A stretch of DNA of 64,000 bases from assembly GCF_016656965.1 (NCBI RefSeq), contig NZ_CP067977.1:682001-746000 (forward strand), given 5' to 3'. Below, one piece after another: positions 19,704 to 27,320 of this stretch (position 1 is its first letter; each line of letters opens with the position of its first letter). The notes beneath the pieces are model-generated. The model made no database searches and was not told the origin of the DNA. It saw nothing but the letters and a program-made list of their open reading frames with translations. The stretch comes from Brevundimonas vitisensis (GTDB lineage Bacteria; Pseudomonadota; Alphaproteobacteria; Caulobacterales; Caulobacteraceae). The translations under genes were made by a program, and so were the position numbers.

Positions 19704-20097
19704 GAGGAATTTCGTCTTGGATCGGGGCGCGATGCGCCGAATTCGGGAGGCCGGAAGGGCGCATCAAGAGGCCCGAAAGTCAAGGTTTGCGTGCAGTTCC
19801 GCCTGAGCGCACGCTCGATCTCGACACACGATCAAACCGGGGGCGGACGCGTCGGATCGGTGGCCATGGGCGGCGAGGCACCACGGTCTGGCGCGCTGAG
19901 GTTGTCTGCTGTCGGCGAAGAGCGCGTGGGCTCACCAGATTGACCGCAAGGTCGCATCAGCCGGGCCATCGCGACACGACCTGTCGTCAGTACGATCATG
20001 GGCCACCTCCGATAATGCGAACCATTTGCAGATTTGCGCGAGCGACGGTCGCGTGGCAAGCCCCTTCAGGGTGGTGCTCTCAATCGGACGATCAGAC
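19704..20097. other. 394-bp interval between aspS and the VOC gene
   Basis: Contains the upstream regions of two divergent genes and one possible small leftward ORF (19832-19999, listed separately). I see no tRNA, terminator-like hairpin or repeat in it. Confidence 0.5.
19832..19999 (-). CDS. Possible small protein (55 residues)
   Basis: An ATG at 19999 is preceded by GGAGGT at 5-nt spacing, one of the better Shine-Dalgarno sequences in the window. The product would be MIVLTTGRVAMARLMRPCG followed by a Ser/Pro/Thr-rich disordered tail with no known motif. It faces away from the VOC gene. The site could equally be chance in a GC-rich interval. Confidence 0.3.
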   Translation of the reverse strand: MIVLTTGRVAMARLMRPCGQSGEPTRSSPTADNLSAPDRGASPPMATDPTRPPPV

Positions 20098-20439
20098 ATG
20101 CGTGAAGACGGAAAGCTGGACTATCTGGAGATGCCGGGCGGAGACCTGGTTGCGACCAAGGCCTTCTATGCCGAGGCGTTCGGCTGGTCGTTTCAGGACT
20201 ATGGACCAACCTATGCCGCTTTCGACCAAGGCCTGGACGGCGGGTTCGATGCCGATGCGGCCGAAGCGGCAAAGGCCCCCCTGCCCGTCCTCTATGCCCA
20301 TGATCTGGAAGCCATGGCGGACAAGGTGACCGCTGCGGGCGGCGCGCTGACCCGGGCGATCTACGCCTTTCCCGGCGGACGGAGGTTCCACTTCCGCGAT
20401 CCGGCCGGAAACGAACTGGCCGTCTGGTCGGAGTCCTGA
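20098..20439 (+). CDS. VOC-superfamily (glyoxalase/bleomycin-resistance fold) protein
   Basis: 113 residues from ATG 20098. A single VOC half: LDYLEMPGGDLVATKAFYAEAFGW at the start and FPGGRRFHFRDPAGNELAVW at the end, the beta-alpha-beta-beta-beta module that binds a divalent metal and small ligands. The substrate cannot be told from sequence. The upstream in-frame extension to 20026 is unrelated to the fold. Its stop TGA lies in CTGA, which appears to start the next gene, so the two should be translationally coupled. Confidence 0.8.
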   Translation: MREDGKLDYLEMPGGDLVATKAFYAEAFGWSFQDYGPTYAAFDQGLDGGFDADAAEAAKAPLPVLYAHDLEAMADKVTAAGGALTRAIYAFPGGRRFHFRDPAGNELAVWSES

Positions 20440-20852
20440 GCGCGACCGCCAAAAGCTGCGGCGACTGCGGCCTGTGCTGCAAGCTGATGGGCGTGACCGC
20501 CCTGGCCAAGCCGGCCGGGAAGTGGTGCACCCATTTCAGCCGCAGCAGGGGTTGCGGAATCTATGCCGCTCGTCCCGACGACTGCCGGGTCTTCAACTGC
20601 CTGTGGCTGTTGACCGAGGCGCTGGATGCGGCGTGGAAACCGTCGGTGGCGGGCTTTGTCCTGCACAGCGAGGACCAGGGGCGGCGGCTGATCGTCGAAT
20701 GCGATGCCGCACGGCCCCATGACTGGCGGCGGGCTCCCTACGAAGCATCGCTGCGGCGCTGGGCCGAGGCCGGAACGGAGGTTCTGGTCTTTGCGGGCCT
20801 GCGGGGCCTCAGGCTGGACCCGAGCGGGGACCGGCCGGTCAGGCGCGCCTAG
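20436..20852 (+). CDS. YkgJ-family Cys-cluster protein, probable CTG start
   Basis: 138 residues from CTG 20436 (MSATAKSCGDCGLCCKLMGV). The cluster CGDCGLCC at the N-terminus is the defining motif of the YkgJ family (putative Fe-S or zinc binding), followed by CTHFSRSRGCGIYAARPDDC and FNCLW. The first ATG (20487) lies after the motif and would destroy the domain. No in-frame ATG, GTG or TTG lies between the motif and the upstream coding sequence, so CTG overlapping the VOC stop (CTGA) is the best start. Its stop TAG shares the palindrome CTAG (20849-20852) with the convergent gene. Function unknown. Confidence 0.8.
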   Translation: MSATAKSCGDCGLCCKLMGVTALAKPAGKWCTHFSRSRGCGIYAARPDDCRVFNCLWLLTEALDAAWKPSVAGFVLHSEDQGRRLIVECDAARPHDWRRAPYEASLRRWAEAGTEVLVFAGLRGLRLDPSGDRPVRRA

Positions 20853-21682
20853 CGAACGTCGACGCTCTGGGCGATGGCTTCGGCCAGGTCGCGATCCGCA
20901 CCCTCCAGGCTGGACACCCAGACGTGGACTTCGCGCGGGGCGTCCGCACGCTGGAACAGATGCTCCATGGCCCGGCGGCGCCCATCTTCGGTAACCACGA
21001 CGGAGACGCGGCCTGCGGCCTCGGCCATCTGGCCGTCATAGATCGGGAACTGGGACGCCGGACCGGCATAGATCATGGCGAAGGTCTGGTCGCCGCGCCG
21101 CACCGTATAGATGCGGAAGTCCGGTCCGGGGCGACCGGTGACCAGCTCGAACCCGGCCGGAAGGTCCAGCGTAAACGGCAGGGCGGCGCGGGCTGCGGCA
21201 TCCAGAACGGTTACACCAGCCACCGGCGCCGGAGGTGCCTCGGCCGCCACGGCAGCCGCCGTGGGAGCAGGCGTGGCGACGCGAACCGGAGCAGCAGGAA
21301 CCGAAGCGGCAGGCGCGCGAGCCGCAGCCGCCGGGGCCGTCGAGGTCGTGGGGGCCCGGCTCGCCGGCGGCGGTGCGGCCGTCACGGCCCGGGTGGGCGC
21401 TGCGGCAGCCGGGCGCGGCGCGGGGCTTGAAGCCGGGGCCGAGGGCGTGGTCGCGCTGGGCGCAGCGGCTGCGGGCTGCGTGGCTCTGGGCGCGGGTGCC
21501 GCAACCGGTGCCGGCACCGGCGTCGCAGCGATGTAAGGCGGGCCGCTGTTCAGGTCGCGGGTCAGATCGCTGCCCGGCCGAGCGGGGGCCGGTTGGCTCT
21601 GAGTTTGGCTCTGAGCCTGGGCGACCGAGGCGGCGCCGAGCAGGGCGAGGGTCAGGACGGAAAGGCCAGCTGCGTTCTTCAT
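20849..21682 (-). CDS. Secreted Ala/Pro-rich protein of unknown function
   Basis: 277 residues from ATG 21682; upstream in-frame sequence overlaps the next gene and is rejected. Signal peptide (about 1-23, VAQAQ). Residues 30-170 are an Ala/Pro/Thr-rich linker of the kind that spans the periplasm or cell wall. The C-terminal 110 residues form a compact domain (LDLPAGFELVTGRPGPDFRI, TFAMIYAGPASQFPIYDG, VHVWVSSLEGADRDLAEAIA) which I do not recognise. It lies downstream of the cydAB-DUF2474 genes on the same strand but is probably independent. Confidence 0.7.
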   Translation of the reverse strand: MKNAAGLSVLTLALLGAASVAQAQSQTQSQPAPARPGSDLTRDLNSGPPYIAATPVPAPVAAPAPRATQPAAAAPSATTPSAPASSPAPRPAAAAPTRAVTAAPPPASRAPTTSTAPAAAARAPAASVPAAPVRVATPAPTAAAVAAEAPPAPVAGVTVLDAAARAALPFTLDLPAGFELVTGRPGPDFRIYTVRRGDQTFAMIYAGPASQFPIYDGQMAEAAGRVSVVVTEDGRRRAMEHLFQRADAPREVHVWVSSLEGADRDLAEAIAQSVDVR

Positions 21683-21699
21683 GACCCGAACATCGTCCT

Positions 21700-21846
21700 T
21701 CAGCCGGAGAACGGCAAGGCCCTGAGCGTATAGGCGACCACGGCCGTCACCGCAGCGGCGGCTACCGACAGGCCAACGAACCACATCAGGCGTGCCCACA
21801 GCGGGGCGGGACGATCGTCCGGCTCGGGCGGGGGGACAGGATCAAT
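21700..21846 (-). CDS. DUF2474 small membrane protein, bd-oxidase associated
   Basis: About 48 residues, missed by length-limited ORF calling. The frame reads IDPVPPPEPDDRPAPLWARL then [20 protein letters not shown] and ends LPFSG. The pattern PLW-x-RL-x-WFVGL followed by one hydrophobic helix is that of DUF2474, a single-helix protein encoded after CydB/CioB in many proteobacteria and analogous in place to CydX. There is no ATG before the helix. ATT 21846 overlaps the cydB stop (ATTGA) and has GGAGG a suitable distance upstream, while CTG 21801 would keep only PLW onward. Start uncertain, family call fairly firm. Confidence 0.65.
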   Translation of the reverse strand: MDPVPPPEPDDRPAPLWARLMWFVGLSVAAAAVTAVVAYTLRALPFSG

Positions 21847-22879
21847 GATGATAGCCGACCTCCGTATCGATCTTGCCCCTGAAGACCCAATAGACCCAGC
21901 CCGTATAGGCCAGGATCAGCGGCAGGATCGCCACCGTGCCCACCAGCATCAGACCCAGAGAATTGTCCGGCGCGGCCGCCTGACGGAAATCCAGCGCATA
22001 GGGAACGACATAGGGAGCAAAACCTACGGCCAGACCCAGATAGCCGGACAGGAAGACCACCAGCGCCCCGACGAAGGGCCAGACGTGCGATCCGCGACGC
22101 GCCGTGGATACAATCATTGCCAGGCCGATCAGACCCAGCAGGGGGATGGCCAGCAGGGGCAGAAGGGTCGCCAGCTCCAGCGAGAAGCCCTGTGACAGGT
22201 CAAAGCCCCAGCGGGCCGCGACACGAGGGTGAATCACGAGGGTCGCCACACTGACCAGAGCCAGAAGGAGGGTCACGGCGACCGTGCTGACGGCGGTCCA
22301 GACACGGGCATCGCCATGCAGGTCGTCTTTGGTCTTCATCATCAGCCAGGTGCCCCCCAAGAGGGCATAGCCGGCGACCAGTCCCGCCGCGACCAGCAGG
22401 GCGTAGGGGGTGGCCCAGTCGAACTGTCCGCCCGCGAAACGGCCGTTCTCGACTGTCACGCCCTGGATGAAGCCCCCCAGGATCAAGCCCTGAGCAACGG
22501 CCGTCAGGATCGACCCTCCCGCAAAGGCCTGGGTCCAGAAAGCCCGGCCGCGCCGCACGGCCCGAAACCGGAACTCGAAAGCGACGCCGCGCAGGATCAG
22601 CCCCGCCAGCATCAACAGGACCGGCAGATAGAGGGCCGGCATCAACACCGAATAGGCCAGGGGGAAAGCGGCCAGCAGGCCCCCTCCCCCCAGTACCAGC
22701 CAGGTCTCGTTGCCGTCCCAGACGGGGGCGACGGTGTTCATCATCACGTCGCGATCTTCCTTCGACCGCGCGAAGGGAAACAGGATGCCGATGCCCAGAT
22801 CGAACCCATCCAGCAGCACGTAGAGCAGCACGGCTATGGCGATCAGCCCGGCCCAGATCAGAGGAAGGTCGAGGCTCAT
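21842..22879 (-). CDS. cydB: Cytochrome bd-type ubiquinol oxidase subunit II
   Basis: 345 residues, about nine membrane helices. Signatures are DGFDLGIGILFPF near residue 25, NTVAPVWDGNETWLVLGGGGLLAAFP and the C-terminal LAYTGWVYWVFRGKI. It pairs with CydA to hold heme and quinol sites in the inner membrane and reduces O2 to water without proton pumping. ATG 22879 overlaps the cydA stop by 4 nt (ATGA). Together with the short CydA and the DUF2474 protein the set looks like the cyanide-insensitive (CioAB) subtype. Confidence 0.95.
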   Translation of the reverse strand: MSLDLPLIWAGLIAIAVLLYVLLDGFDLGIGILFPFARSKEDRDVMMNTVAPVWDGNETWLVLGGGGLLAAFPLAYSVLMPALYLPVLLMLAGLILRGVAFEFRFRAVRRGRAFWTQAFAGGSILTAVAQGLILGGFIQGVTVENGRFAGGQFDWATPYALLVAAGLVAGYALLGGTWLMMKTKDDLHGDARVWTAVSTVAVTLLLALVSVATLVIHPRVAARWGFDLSQGFSLELATLLPLLAIPLLGLIGLAMIVSTARRGSHVWPFVGALVVFLSGYLGLAVGFAPYVVPYALDFRQAAAPDNSLGLMLVGTVAILPLILAYTGWVYWVFRGKIDTEVGYHH

Positions 22880-24306
22880 GACGGGTCTCCGGGCGCGTCG
22901 TCGGGGGCCTGGGCCAGGGGCGTGCCGGGGGCACGGTCCTGGCGCGGATCGGGGTGACGCAGGGCGGCCACCGGTCCCTCGGCCATCAGGCGCAGGATGA
23001 ACAGGGCCCCCGCTGTGAAGACGATGGAATAGACGATGATGTAGACGGTCAGGCTGGTTGCGACCTGGCTGGTCATCACCGGAGAGACGGCGTCACGGGT
23101 CCGCAGCACGCCATAGACGACCCAGGGCTGGCGGCCGACCTCGGTCACCATCCATCCGGCCAGCACGGCCAGAAAACCGGACGGTCCCATCAGGACGGCG
23201 AAGCGCAGAAACATCGGACTGTCGAACAGCTTTCGTCGCCAGATCAGGAAGGCCCCCCAGGCCCCGAGGCCGATCATCAGCAGGCCCAGGCCCACCATGA
23301 TGCGGAAGCCGAAGAAGGGGATGAACGGCGGCGGCTGATCTTCGCGCGCATAGCTGTCCAGCCCCTTGATGACCTCGTCCCGGGGCAGGTTCTGGATCAT
23401 GTTGCCGATACCGGGGATGGACACCTCGAAATGGTTCTTCTGCGCCTCCCGGTCCGGGATACCGAACAGGTGCAGCGGCTGGTCGGCGCGCGTTTCCCAA
23501 TAGCCCTCGATCGCGGCGGTCTTGGCTGGTTGATATTTGTGCGTCACCTCGCCCGAGGCATGGCCGACGACCAACTGCAGCGGAGCCAGGACGGCGATCA
23601 GGCCAACGGCCATCACCAGAGAAATACGGCTTTCGGACCAGCCCTCGACATGGGTTCCCGCAGCGCGGTCCTTGAGCAAGCGATAAGCCGAGACGGCACC
23701 CACCACGAGGCCCGTGGTCAGGAAGGCGGCCAGCAACATGTGGGCAAAGCGGGTCGGCAGGCTGGGGTTGAAGATGACCGCCATATAGTCGGTGGCCTCA
23801 AAGGTTCCGTCGGCCATGATCTGGAAACCCTGAGGTGTCTGCATCCAGCTGTTGGCCGACAGGATCCAGAAGGCCGAGATGGTGGTGCCGATGGCCACCA
23901 GACAGGTGGCGACGAAATGCAGCCGGGGGCCGACCTTCTTCCAGCCGAACAACATCACGCCGAGGAAGGAAGCCTCCAGGAAGAAGGCGGTCAGAACCTC
24001 ATAGGCCAGAAGGGGCCCGATCACCCCGCCGGTCAGTCGGATGAACTCGGACCAGTTGGTGCCGAACTGGTAGGACAGCACCACGCCGGAGACCACGCCC
24101 ATGCCGAAGCTGAGGGCGAATATCTTTACCCAGAACAGATACAGCGTCTTGAACGCCTCACGCTTCGTCCACAGCCACAGACCCTCCAGCACCGCCAGAT
24201 AGGCCGCCAGGCCGATGGTGAAGGCCGGAAACAGGATGTGGAAGGCAATGGTGAAGGCGAACTGCAGCCGCGACAGCAGAATGGCGTCGAAATCGGCGAG
24301 GGTCAT
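22876..24306 (-). CDS. cydA: Cytochrome bd-type ubiquinol oxidase subunit I, short Q-loop (Cio-like)
   Basis: 476 residues, against about 520 for Escherichia coli CydA; the missing length falls in the Q-loop, as in the CIO type. Heme ligands and proton-path residues are in place: H23, E103, E111 (FFLEASFLG), H189 (FAHMLLAAF) and the Met in GWMVTEVGRQPW. The enzyme oxidises ubiquinol at low oxygen or under respiratory inhibition. The start ATG 24306 follows TAGGGA; that ribosome-binding sequence lies in the right arm of a small inverted repeat (CCCTA...TAGGG, 24317-24333). The histidine-kinase gene ends 101 bp upstream. Confidence 0.95.
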   Translation of the reverse strand: MTLADFDAILLSRLQFAFTIAFHILFPAFTIGLAAYLAVLEGLWLWTKREAFKTLYLFWVKIFALSFGMGVVSGVVLSYQFGTNWSEFIRLTGGVIGPLLAYEVLTAFFLEASFLGVMLFGWKKVGPRLHFVATCLVAIGTTISAFWILSANSWMQTPQGFQIMADGTFEATDYMAVIFNPSLPTRFAHMLLAAFLTTGLVVGAVSAYRLLKDRAAGTHVEGWSESRISLVMAVGLIAVLAPLQLVVGHASGEVTHKYQPAKTAAIEGYWETRADQPLHLFGIPDREAQKNHFEVSIPGIGNMIQNLPRDEVIKGLDSYAREDQPPPFIPFFGFRIMVGLGLLMIGLGAWGAFLIWRRKLFDSPMFLRFAVLMGPSGFLAVLAGWMVTEVGRQPWVVYGVLRTRDAVSPVMTSQVATSLTVYIIVYSIVFTAGALFILRLMAEGPVAALRHPDPRQDRAPGTPLAQAPDDAPGDPS

Positions 24307-24407
24307 GAGCGAATATCCCTAGATTGTTTAGGGCCTTACGCCTGCGAAGCCTCCATGTCCATGCGCGGGGTGCCGCGCGACGCTGCGCCACAGGTTCGCG
24401 CGAGGGG

Positions 24408-26105
24408 TCAGGCGGCCGCCAGTTCTACCCAGAAGGTCGCGCCCGCACCGGGAACGGAATCCACCCCGATCGATCCGCCCTGCAGCTCGGTCATCCGCTT
24501 GGCGAGGGCCAGCCCGATGCCGTGTCCCTCGACCGTCGAGCGCTCCAGACCCAGGCGATTGAACGGCTCGAACAGCTGGGTCTGCTTTTCGATCGACAGG
24601 CCAGGGCCCTTGTCGGCGACCTCGATGCGGACACCCGTCTGGATGCGCGATGCCCGGAAGGTGACCACCCCGCCCGAGGCTCCGTATTTGACGGCATTGG
24701 ACGCCAGATTGCCGATCACTTGCGTGAGCCGTTGCGAGTCGGCCAAGGCCACCACCCCATCGCCTTCGCACACCATCTCCAGCCGCAGGCCGGCGGCATC
24801 GGGGCGCAAGGCCAGGCCACGGCGGACATCTTCAAGCACCCCGCATACGTCGGTGGGACGCAAATCCACCTTCACGGCCCCGGATTCGGCGCGTGCCACG
24901 TCAAGCAGATCGTGGGTCAGGGCCTCGACCTGGCGAGCAGTCTTGACCAGCATTGCCGCCATCTCGGCCTCGGTTTCCGTGACCGGACCCAGCTGGCCCG
25001 TCTGCCACAACTCGCCGATACCGATGATGCCCCCGACGGGGCTCTTGATCTCATGGGCCACATTCGCAAGCAGGCGCGATTTGGCCTCGGACGCACGCTC
25101 GGCGCGAACTTGCGCTGCGCGGGCACTGTCGGACATCCGATCGCGCTCCTCCAGGATCGAGGCAACCAGCAGAACGGGCATGCAGCCGAGCAGGACCATG
25201 ATCTGAGCCAACATCGCCCGCTGGGCCAGGTTGAGCTCAGCCAGGGCGAAAGGCCCCGCCCCCGCCATGGCCCCACCCACGGCCATCACCGATACGATGA
25301 CCAACCCCGTCGCCGTGCCCAGAACGCGAAAGCGAACCGCCACCAGGATCAGGAGGGGGATGATCGAAAAGGCAGCCGGGATGGTCAGCCAGCAGAACAA
25401 GGCCCAGCTGACCGCCGACAGACCGCCAAACACCACGACGGTCTCCAGCATCCGCATGGGTCGTCTGAGGACAGTCAGGTGCCGAGGCGCCAAGGCGACG
25501 CCAAAGGTGGCGATGACCGCCATGCCCATGGCGTGACCCATCCACCATGTGTGGAAGCTGTAGAATAAGGGAGTTCCGAAAATCCCTTGCAGGATGATGG
25601 CGCTGAACAGTGCCGCCGGCAGTGGCGCCAACACCGCTGTGCACAACAGGAAACGTCCCGCCCCATCGACACTGGCCAGATTCATGGACGGCACGAAACG
25701 GCGGACCAGAACGACCGCCGCCACGATCTCGATCATGTTGGCCAGCGTGAAGAGAACGGAAAGGACCGGCGGATTCCCGACCAGAAACTCGGCCACCAGA
25801 ATGCCGACCGCGATCAGAGCCGCAAAGCAGAGGTCAAAGGTTGTGTCGCGGGCATGCCGCAGCCAGACGGCGACGGCCAGGCCGCTGGCCCCCCACAGTG
25901 CGGCGACCACACCGGCCGAGCGAGCGTAGCTGATGGCCAGGACGACGAGAATGACCACGCCGACAACCGTCGCCATCGGCGCCAGGGGTTCGGCAAAGAA
26001 GCCTTTTGACTTGGTGGCGGACACAGCGGAGCACCCGCTGGCAGCCGGCTTGGCCGCCGGTACCGAAGCCGTTCGAGTCAGGTCGAGCGCAGGGCTCAGG
26101 GACAT
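24408..26105 (-). CDS. MASE1-type membrane sensor histidine kinase, orphan
   Basis: 565 residues from ATG 26105. Residues about 40-315 form eight or so membrane helices with the LANMIEIVAAVVLVRRF pattern of the MASE1 sensory domain. They are followed by a short coiled coil, the HisKA box HEIKSPVGG (phospho-accepting H351), and a HATPase domain with N (NLASNAVKYG), G1 (DKGPGLS), F (LFEPFNRLG) and G2 (GHGIGLALAK) boxes. No response regulator or receiver domain is nearby, so the partner is encoded elsewhere. It sits directly upstream of cydAB, and a link to respiratory state is possible but unproven. It lies 68 bp after thiE in the same direction. Confidence 0.9.
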   Translation of the reverse strand: MSLSPALDLTRTASVPAAKPAASGCSAVSATKSKGFFAEPLAPMATVVGVVILVVLAISYARSAGVVAALWGASGLAVAVWLRHARDTTFDLCFAALIAVGILVAEFLVGNPPVLSVLFTLANMIEIVAAVVLVRRFVPSMNLASVDGAGRFLLCTAVLAPLPAALFSAIILQGIFGTPLFYSFHTWWMGHAMGMAVIATFGVALAPRHLTVLRRPMRMLETVVVFGGLSAVSWALFCWLTIPAAFSIIPLLILVAVRFRVLGTATGLVIVSVMAVGGAMAGAGPFALAELNLAQRAMLAQIMVLLGCMPVLLVASILEERDRMSDSARAAQVRAERASEAKSRLLANVAHEIKSPVGGIIGIGELWQTGQLGPVTETEAEMAAMLVKTARQVEALTHDLLDVARAESGAVKVDLRPTDVCGVLEDVRRGLALRPDAAGLRLEMVCEGDGVVALADSQRLTQVIGNLASNAVKYGASGGVVTFRASRIQTGVRIEVADKGPGLSIEKQTQLFEPFNRLGLERSTVEGHGIGLALAKRMTELQGGSIGVDSVPGAGATFWVELAAA

Positions 26106-26172
26106 CAGAGGATACTCAGCAGACGGGACCGGAACCCCATCTAGCCACAGCCTTCCTAATATCCCCTGAAAC

Positions 26173-26832
26173 TCAGCCCACTTCCGCAAAAAGCGCGTTG
26201 AAGGCACGAACCGCGGCCGCAGGCCCGTCAGCGTGACCCCAGACCCCAGCGCTGACGGCCAGGAAGTCGGCACCGGCCGAGATCAGGACCGGTGCATTGT
26301 CCACGGTTATCCCGCCGATCGCCACACTGGGCACCGTCATGGTCTCCTGCCAGATCGACAGCAGTTCGGGATCGGGGCGATGCGTGGTGTCCTTGGTCGC
26401 GGTGTCGAAGAACGCTCCGAAAGCGACATAGTCCGCCCCAGCCTCCGAAGCCTCCATGGCGAGGTGTCGGCTGTCGTGGCAGGTGACGCCGATCATGGCA
26501 TCGGCACCCAGCAGACGGCGCGCCTGGGCTGCGTCCATGTCTCCCTGCCCCAGATGCACGCCATCACAACCGAGGCTGAGGGCCAGGTCCGGGCGATCGT
26601 TCAGGATGACAGCCACGTCGCGAGATTGGGCCAGAGGCATCAGACGGCGCACAGCCTCGGCAATGACGTCGTCTGGCGCAGGCTTCAACCGGATCTGGAT
26701 GGCCGCCACGTCGCCACCGTCAAGAGCGTCCTCGAGCAGGCCAGCGAAGGCCTCCAGGTCAGCGATAGCGGGCGGAGTGATGAGGTAAAGGCGGCAGAGA
26801 GGTGCCGCAGGAACGGGAGGGGTCTTGGCCAT
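26173..26832 (-). CDS. thiE: Thiamine-phosphate synthase
   Basis: 219 residues, TIM-barrel enzyme that couples hydroxymethylpyrimidine diphosphate with thiazole phosphate to thiamine phosphate. Diagnostic motifs are AIQIRLK (HMP-PP site), [56 protein letters not shown] and [20 protein letters not shown]. It is 19 kb from thiSG, so thiamine genes are scattered. No TPP riboswitch was recognised upstream (26833-26982). The opposite flank is the divergent bfd promoter region. Confidence 0.94.
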   Translation of the reverse strand: MAKTPPVPAAPLCRLYLITPPAIADLEAFAGLLEDALDGGDVAAIQIRLKPAPDDVIAEAVRRLMPLAQSRDVAVILNDRPDLALSLGCDGVHLGQGDMDAAQARRLLGADAMIGVTCHDSRHLAMEASEAGADYVAFGAFFDTATKDTTHRPDPELLSIWQETMTVPSVAIGGITVDNAPVLISAGADFLAVSAGVWGHADGPAAAVRAFNALFAEVG

Positions 26833-26948
26833 GGCCCGAAGTGCGACGCAAAGCCCGCGCGGTCAATGGTTGCCCTGATCCGCTATGCGGCACCATGTCT
26901 TCGCGGATGCGTTATGCGAACGCGTTGCAATCGCCCGTGGCCGTGATA

Positions 26949-26965
26949 TGAAGAACCATTCTCAA
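26949..26965. promoter_or_regulatory. Fur/Irr-like palindrome upstream of bfd
   Basis: TGAAGAACCATTCTCAA is an imperfect palindrome (AGAA-CCA-TTCT core, outer T and AA kept) close to the iron control element TTTAGAANNNTTCTAAA bound by Irr, and also similar to alphaproteobacterial Fur sites. It lies 17 bp before the bfd start, a position suited to regulation of iron storage. Which regulator binds cannot be told from sequence. Confidence 0.45.
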
Positions 26966-26982
26966 CACGTTCGGGTCGCCCC

Positions 26983-27168
26983 TTGTACGTCTGCAACTGT
27001 AACGGTCTTCGCCAACGTGACGTCGCTCAGGCCATTGAGGCCGGTGCGACCCGCCCGCGCGACGTCTTTGCGCGCCATCAGTGCGCGGCGCAGTGCGCGA
27101 AATGCGTTTGCGAGATGCGCCAGATGATCCAGGAAAGTCGTCAGGCCTTCGCCATGGCGGCCGAGTAA
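26983..27168 (+). CDS. bfd: Bacterioferritin-associated ferredoxin
   Basis: 61 residues from TTG 26983 (MYVCNCNGLRQRDVAQAIEA). The four ligands of the single [2Fe-2S] cluster are C4, C6, C38 and C41 in the Bfd arrangement CxC...CxxC; C34 and C43 are extra cysteines. Bfd docks on bacterioferritin and passes electrons to its heme, which releases stored iron. TTG is the only start that keeps the conserved MYVCxC end. It precedes bfr by 152 bp with a palindrome in between, and an iron-box-like site lies just upstream. Confidence 0.93.
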   Translation: MYVCNCNGLRQRDVAQAIEAGATRPRDVFARHQCAAQCAKCVCEMRQMIQESRQAFAMAAE

Positions 27169-27221
27169 AGCGAAGAGAAATCATTCGCACTATCAATGTG
27201 CTGATAAGAACTCTCAAATGA

Positions 27222-27243
27222 ACCACAGGCGAATTCCTGTGGT
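27222..27243. promoter_or_regulatory. Perfect 8-bp inverted repeat between bfd and bfr
   Basis: ACCACAGG-CGAATT-CCTGTGGT is a perfect 8-bp stem with a 6-nt loop, 78 bp before bfr. Without a following T-run it is a weak terminator. It may be an operator, an mRNA-stability hairpin that separates bfd and bfr expression, or a partial attenuator. The AT-rich stretch just before it (27209-27221) resembles the iron-box region in front of bfd. Confidence 0.4.
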
Positions 27244-27320
27244 AGAAGGCCGGTCTTGAACAGATCGGCGATTCCGGAACGTTTCCGGCGACGCCAGTTG
27301 ACCATCAGGAAGGCCAGGCC

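Noticed and set aside
20487..20852. YkgJ-family gene starting at ATG 20487
   Set aside because: This start removes CGDCGLCC, the motif that defines the family, so an upstream non-ATG start is more likely.
22954..25206. 750-codon open frame on the + strand
   Set aside because: It runs antisense across cydA and the histidine kinase, is Gln/His/Gly-rich without any domain, and is a GC-driven shadow of the real leftward genes.
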